Shown here: piece by piece, positions 60,391-64,000 of the stretch
How the letters are laid out: each line of letters opens with the position of its first letter
How positions within the stretch are numbered: position 1 is the first letter of the stretch
Assembly: GCF_039544265.1 (NCBI RefSeq)
Contig: NZ_BAABLI010000005.1
Span: 189,635-253,634 of the forward strand
Direction: 5' to 3'
Source: Corallincola platygyrae
GTDB taxonomy: Bacteria > Pseudomonadota > Gammaproteobacteria > Enterobacterales > Neiellaceae
Length of the DNA: 64,000 nt
The notes under the pieces: generated by a model
Seen by the model: the letters and a program-made list of their open reading frames with translations, nothing else
The model's database searches: none
What the model was told of the DNA's origin: nothing
Position numbers and translations under genes: made by a program

Positions 60391-60593
60391 CGGACATAGG
60401 GATCAGACGTCCGACATAGTCTAGAAATACGGACATTCTGGTGTCCGAAATCTTAAAACAGCTTCATTTAATCGAAAAATCTAACGCTTGCAACTATTTG
60501 AAATTATTAGTTTTACATCGTTTGTCCGTTATTTGTTAGTTCCTGTCCGATAGTTGAATGCCGAAATTCATTTCCAAACCTAATCTATGTCCA
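60391..60593. promoter_or_regulatory. Array of phased TGTCCG / CGGACA motifs
   Basis: CGGACATAG at 60391, its variant CCGACATAG at 60411 and CGGACAT at 60430 are direct repeats at 20- and 19-base spacing. TGTCCG in the opposite orientation occurs at 60442, 60523 and 60544, with TGTCCA at 60588 (spacing 21 and 44). The pair at 60430-60447 forms the inverted repeat CGGACA-N6-TGTCCG. The array lies between the AraC-output regulator gene and the RTX-like gene, so it is a likely binding region for that regulator. Confidence 0.6.
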
Positions 60594-60660
60594 ACATTTC
60601 GCACCGAGCGCTAATTATTCAGTTTTCTAGTGGCGGTGACAAAGATGCTTGGAGAAGGAT

Positions 60661-61497
60661 ATGGAGATGGTCTGGATTTGGAGAGGCGTTCTCAACTGTG
60701 CAGCCGCAAGTGCCTTTATCGGGCTGTTGGTGATGTTTGGAGAAGCTGACAATGTGGTCAAGGTCTGTGGTGAAAACGCTCGAATTCTGGCGGCTGAAGA
60801 GATTTCGAAAAACAGTTTTTTTGGCGCGGCAGAGACCATCGAGGAATCCAGCATCTACGAGTGCCGTCATGATGGCGAGACGGTTGGGTTTATTCAAAGT
60901 GACCAACTTTGGGTCGACTGTAAAAAGAGCTGCTCTGTACTTCTATCCAGCGAAGGACTTTCAGGGGATTTGACCCTTTACCGTGTCGATCGTCGGAACG
61001 ACAGCTGGCATGAGATCCATACCTGGCACGGTGCGGCCAAATACATCAGTCGCATCAATGTAAATGGTTCAGCTTATGACGATGTCATTGTCATAGATGA
61101 TGATATGACCCGCTGTATAGATGTTCGTATGGACGGATTGTCAGGCAAAGATTTGCTCAAAGGTGGTTGTGGCAATGATTTGATATACGGCAGTGGTGGC
61201 GACGACATGATCCTGGCTCAGACCGGCAATGACGAAATCTACGGTGGTACAGGGAATGACAGGATCTGGGCTGGTCATGGTGCTGACGAAATCTTTGGTC
61301 AGGCGGGAAGAGACATCATCCACGGCGCAGACAGCAATGATTTTGTTCAGGGGGTTGATGGCGAAGGTCTGTTTTTGGGCGAGCCTGGAAACTTGAGCCT
61401 CAGTGGCTTACTAGAGAAGCAGGCGGTTCGATTAAAGCAAAGGCAACTGCTTTCTTCTGCCTCGCTATCTGGTTCTGAAAGCCTGGACTTTGAATAG
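60661..61497 (+). CDS. Small RTX-repeat protein with N-terminal hydrophobic segment
   Basis: The 278-residue protein begins MEMVWIWRG and has a hydrophobic stretch (VLNCAAASAFIGLLVMFG) that could be a signal peptide or anchor. A Cys-containing domain follows (VKVCGENAR, YECRHDG, VDCKKSCSVLL). Residues of about 160-240 are calcium-binding nonapeptide repeats: GLSGKDLLKGGCGNDLIYG, GTGNDRIWAGHGADEIFGQ and AGRDIIHGADSND. RTX proteins usually lack an N-terminal signal and leave by type I secretion through a C-terminal signal; this one has the reverse layout. GGAG lies six bases before the ATG at 60661. Function is unknown. A strong terminator follows. Confidence 0.75.
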   Translation: MEMVWIWRGVLNCAAASAFIGLLVMFGEADNVVKVCGENARILAAEEISKNSFFGAAETIEESSIYECRHDGETVGFIQSDQLWVDCKKSCSVLLSSEGLSGDLTLYRVDRRNDSWHEIHTWHGAAKYISRINVNGSAYDDVIVIDDDMTRCIDVRMDGLSGKDLLKGGCGNDLIYGSGGDDMILAQTGNDEIYGGTGNDRIWAGHGADEIFGQAGRDIIHGADSNDFVQGVDGEGLFLGEPGNLSLSGLLEKQAVRLKQRQLLSSASLSGSESLDFE

Positions 61498-61579
61498 CTA
61501 CATCAACATTTAGCCTTGAGGCTGACACAGAATATAAGGACCGAATTATAACGATAAGAGTGATTCCACGCGCATTGAT

Positions 61580-61606
61580 GGCGGCCAGGGAGGCCGCCTT
61601 TTTTTT
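61580..61606 (+). terminator. Rho-independent terminator of the RTX-like gene
   Basis: Perfect stem GGCGGCC / GGCCGCC with AGGGA loop and eight T. Confidence 0.93.
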
Positions 61607-61777
61607 GTGTGTATTCTGACGTTGTTTGTTTACCCCTTCCCACAATAACATCGGTCACTTCACATTCTGAACATACAGAGTGGTTTGCCCGAGGCAGCAT
61701 GATCGAAGTCCATTTCTAATCTGATTTTCTGAACTATCCTGATCGCAGTTTGTTAGAACAAGAAATGGAGGGCCTCG

Positions 61778-62014
61778 ATGCCTTTTAATAGCAGTGCAAT
61801 TCAAGAGATGAATGTTCTTTGCCGTTTTAACCTGGACTCAATGCAAAACGGCATTAAAGTTCATCACGATGCTTCGCCAGAGGTGGTAGAAGCGACCAAG
61901 CGTCTGTTTGACAAAGGGTTAGTAACCTTGCCTGATGGTGGTTATCTGACTGAGCTGGGAAGAGAAACTGCTGAACATGCACAAGCCATGGCGTCTCTAT
62001 TGATGGCTGACTAG
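61778..62014 (+). CDS. TIGR02647 family small protein
   Basis: The 78-residue protein (MPFNSSAIQEMNVLCRFNL, GIKVHHDASPEVVEATKRLF, KGLVTLPDGGYLTELGRETA) matches the TIGR02647 family of Pseudomonas, Vibrio and relatives. The second half resembles a winged helix wing region (LFDKGLVTLPDGGYLTELG), so DNA or RNA binding is possible but unproven. GGAGG lies eight bases before the ATG. Confidence 0.85.
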   Translation: MPFNSSAIQEMNVLCRFNLDSMQNGIKVHHDASPEVVEATKRLFDKGLVTLPDGGYLTELGRETAEHAQAMASLLMAD

Positions 62015-62274
62015 TTGTTTCGATTAACCGTGTGCTTGCAAGCTGCGAGCACACCTGGTTAGCGCTGCTCGCTCCCATACGAAATTCGCACAAAAATCTG
62101 ACATCATCTGGCCTAACGTTAGTCCGCAAAGTGTCGCACCCACCTACATCCATTCGCCAGCTAATTAATCTTGACTAAACCACCGCCATCGGTTGCTCTA
62201 AAGTGGCTATCTGTGTAGTCTGCGTGCCCCATAGCCCTCTGTGATCTTTATCACTCAATTAATGGAGACTGGTT

Positions 62275-63870
62275 GTGATTTCTACTGCCAATATCACGAT
62301 GCAATTTGGCGAGAAGCCGCTGTTCGAGAACATCTCAATCAAGTTCGGTGAAGGTAACCGTTATGGTCTTATTGGCGCTAACGGATGCGGTAAGTCGACC
62401 TTTATGAAGATCTTGAGTGGTGAGCTGGAAGCAACCGCGGGTAAGGTGATGCTGGATCCTAATGAAAGGATGGCAAAGCTTAATCAGGACCAGTTTGCTT
62501 ATGAAGAGTACTCTGTGGTGGATACCGTCATCATGGGGCATGCGGAACTCTGGGCGATCAAAGAGGAACGTGACCGCATCTATGCGCAGGCCGAAATGAG
62601 TGAAGAAGATGGCATGCGAGTGGCGGATCTGGAGACCGAATTTGCCGAGATGGACGGATATTCGGCTGAGGCTCGTGCAGGTGAACTGCTGATTGGTGTA
62701 GGGATCCCGGTCGAGCAGCACTATGGGCCGATGAGTGAAATTGCTCCGGGCTGGAAACTCCGTGTGCTTTTGGCCCAGGTTCTGTTCGCTGATCCTGATA
62801 TCATGCTGCTAGACGAACCAACCAACAACCTGGATATCAACACCATCCGCTGGTTGGAAAACGTGCTCAATGAGCGCAACTGCACCATGATTATCATTTC
62901 TCACGACCGTCACTTCCTCAATAGTGTTTGTACGCACATGGCCGACCTGGATTACGGTGAACTGCGCGTTTATCCGGGGAACTATGATGAGTACATGGCG
63001 GCAGCTACCGCCGCACGAGCGCGTTTGCTGGCTGACAACGCCAAGAAGAAAGCGCAAATCGCTGAACTCCAGCAGTTTGTTGCACGTTTCTCTGCGAATG
63101 CATCTAAAGCAAAGCAGGCCACATCGCGAGCAAAACAGATCGACAAGATCAAACTGGACGATGTGAAAGCGTCCAGCCGTCAGAATCCGTTTATTCGCTT
63201 TAATCAAGAGAAAAAGCTGTTCCGAAATGCGCTGGAAGTTGAAAGCCTGGGCCAGGGGTACGATGAAGGCCTCTTGTTTAGCGGATTGAATCTGCTGGTG
63301 GAAGTGGGCGAACGAATTGCCATCATCGGTGAGAACGGTGTGGGCAAGTCAACTCTGATGGATACTCTGGCGGGTATGAAGCCGCAGAAAGAGGGCCAGG
63401 TGAAGTGGTCCGAAAACTCCAATATTGGCTACTATGCGCAGGACCATGCCAGCGAATTTGAAGCGGATATGGATCTGTTCGAATGGATGGACCAATGGGG
63501 TAAGGAAACTGATGACGAGCAGGTGATCCGTGGCACCTTGGGCCGACTGCTGTTTTCTCAGAATGAGATTAAGAAGTCCGTCAAAGTCATTTCGGGTGGT
63601 GAACAGGGACGCATGTTATTCGGTAAGCTGATGCTGCAAACCCCAAATATTCTGTTGATGGATGAGCCAACCAACCATATGGATATGGAGTCGATCGAGT
63701 CTTTGAACCTGGCGTTGGAACAGTTTGAAGGTACCCTGATCTTTGTCAGCCATGACCGCCAATTCGTCTCTTCTCTGGCGACACGCATTATTGAACTGAC
63801 ATCAGACGGCATCAATGACTTCCATGGCACCTACGATGAATACCTTAAATCTCAGGGTGTAGAAGAGTAA
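62275..63870 (+). CDS. ybiT: ABC-F ATPase YbiT
   Basis: The 531-residue protein has two ATP-binding domains without membrane helices: Walker A GANGCGKST and GENGVGKST, Walker B IMLLDEPTNNLD and ILLMDEPTNHMD. The first signature is the non-standard SEIAPGWKLRVLLAQ typical of YbiT, the second ISGGEQGRMLFG. A charged linker (about 240-310) separates the domains. ABC-F proteins act on ribosomes as translation factors. It starts with GTG, with GGAG upstream, and is followed by a terminator. Confidence 0.95.
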   Translation: MISTANITMQFGEKPLFENISIKFGEGNRYGLIGANGCGKSTFMKILSGELEATAGKVMLDPNERMAKLNQDQFAYEEYSVVDTVIMGHAELWAIKEERDRIYAQAEMSEEDGMRVADLETEFAEMDGYSAEARAGELLIGVGIPVEQHYGPMSEIAPGWKLRVLLAQVLFADPDIMLLDEPTNNLDINTIRWLENVLNERNCTMIIISHDRHFLNSVCTHMADLDYGELRVYPGNYDEYMAAATAARARLLADNAKKKAQIAELQQFVARFSANASKAKQATSRAKQIDKIKLDDVKASSRQNPFIRFNQEKKLFRNALEVESLGQGYDEGLLFSGLNLLVEVGERIAIIGENGVGKSTLMDTLAGMKPQKEGQVKWSENSNIGYYAQDHASEFEADMDLFEWMDQWGKETDDEQVIRGTLGRLLFSQNEIKKSVKVISGGEQGRMLFGKLMLQTPNILLMDEPTNHMDMESIESLNLALEQFEGTLIFVSHDRQFVSSLATRIIELTSDGINDFHGTYDEYLKSQGVEE

Positions 63871-63895
63871 TCTTCTCCACCAGATAAGCTGATGT

Positions 63896-63923
63896 AAAAA
63901 AGCCCGCATAAGCGGGCTTTTTT
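63896..63923 (+). terminator. Rho-independent terminator of ybiT
   Basis: Perfect stem AAAAAGCCCGC / GCGGGCTTTTT with a 4-nt loop. Confidence 0.95.
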
Positions 63924-63929
63924 GTTGTC

Positions 63930-64000
63930 ACCTCTAAACCACCTCCTATGGAGGTGGTGATCGGCAATTCGGGGCTCTGCCCGTAGAGAGCCCATGCTAC
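63930..64000. mobile_element. Possible end of an IS200/IS605-like element (cut by window edge)
   Basis: Two hairpins follow the ybiT terminator: accacctcc-tat-ggaggtggt (9-bp arms) and gggctct-gcccgtag-agagccc (7-bp arms). Subterminal hairpins of this look, next to CTCTAAACC, are typical of IS200/IS605-type ends. No transposase gene is visible because the window ends. Confidence 0.4.

Noticed and set aside
60391..60593. CRISPR-like array
   Set aside because: Repeats are only 6-9 bases, occur in both orientations and have no uniform spacers.

Overview
The window looks like chromosomal DNA from a Gammaproteobacterium, probably a free-living aquatic or marine heterotroph in the broad Pseudomonadales/Oceanospirillales/Alteromonadales range. 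The evidence is the complete isc block followed by ndk-rlmN-pilF-rodZ-ispG-hisS-yfgM-bamB-der, the queA-tgt-yajC-secD-secF block, a short cysE just before iscR, and the small families TIGR02647, DUF3149 and YfgJ. Genus cannot be assigned by eye. No rRNA, tRNA, CRISPR array or complete transposase was seen.

Layout. 1-6.6 kb: the 3' part of a TldD/PmbA gene, a GT-B glycosyltransferase-like protein, a secreted App1-type phosphatase, an exported S9 prolyl-oligopeptidase-like peptidase and a lipoprotein. 6.6-16.5 kb: nnrS behind a perfect NsrR-type palindrome, ppk2, a large phytase-like/choice-of-anchor lipoprotein, a fasciclin protein, a lipoprotein esterase and a DUF389 membrane protein. 17.3-20.4 kb: the glyoxylate shunt (aceB, aceA). 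20.4-30.5 kb is more accessory: two copies of an 84-bp repeat flank an AT-rich membrane protein gene and a response regulator without its phosphoacceptor, followed by delta carbonic anhydrase, S-formylglutathione hydrolase, a DoxX/glutathionyl-hydroquinone reductase pair, ACP phosphodiesterase, an unannotated 37-codon gene with a CRP site, and a GlyGly-CTERM trypsin. 30.6-36.1 kb: queA-tgt and the Sec accessory genes. 37.1-55.1 kb: suhB, trmJ, cysE, the isc operon with two tandem IscR boxes, and the housekeeping block to der and yfgJ. 55.1-64 kb: a possible arginine-rich leader peptide and terminator ahead of an argD-like aminotransferase, a one-protein TPR/kinase/receiver/AraC regulator, a small RTX-repeat protein, TIGR02647 and the ABC-F protein YbiT.

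Three non-coding signals stand out. First, a mosaic hairpin repeat family occurs at five loci, each time directly after the T-tract of a Rho-independent terminator. Its stem arms differ between copies but remain complementary. Second, a 21-codon ORF with four consecutive Arg codons lies just after a promoter and before a terminator upstream of the argD-like gene, which is the layout of an attenuator. Third, phased TGTCCG-type motifs fill the gap between the hybrid regulator and the RTX-like gene. A 20-bp identical motif upstream of two exported hydrolase genes points to a shared regulator.
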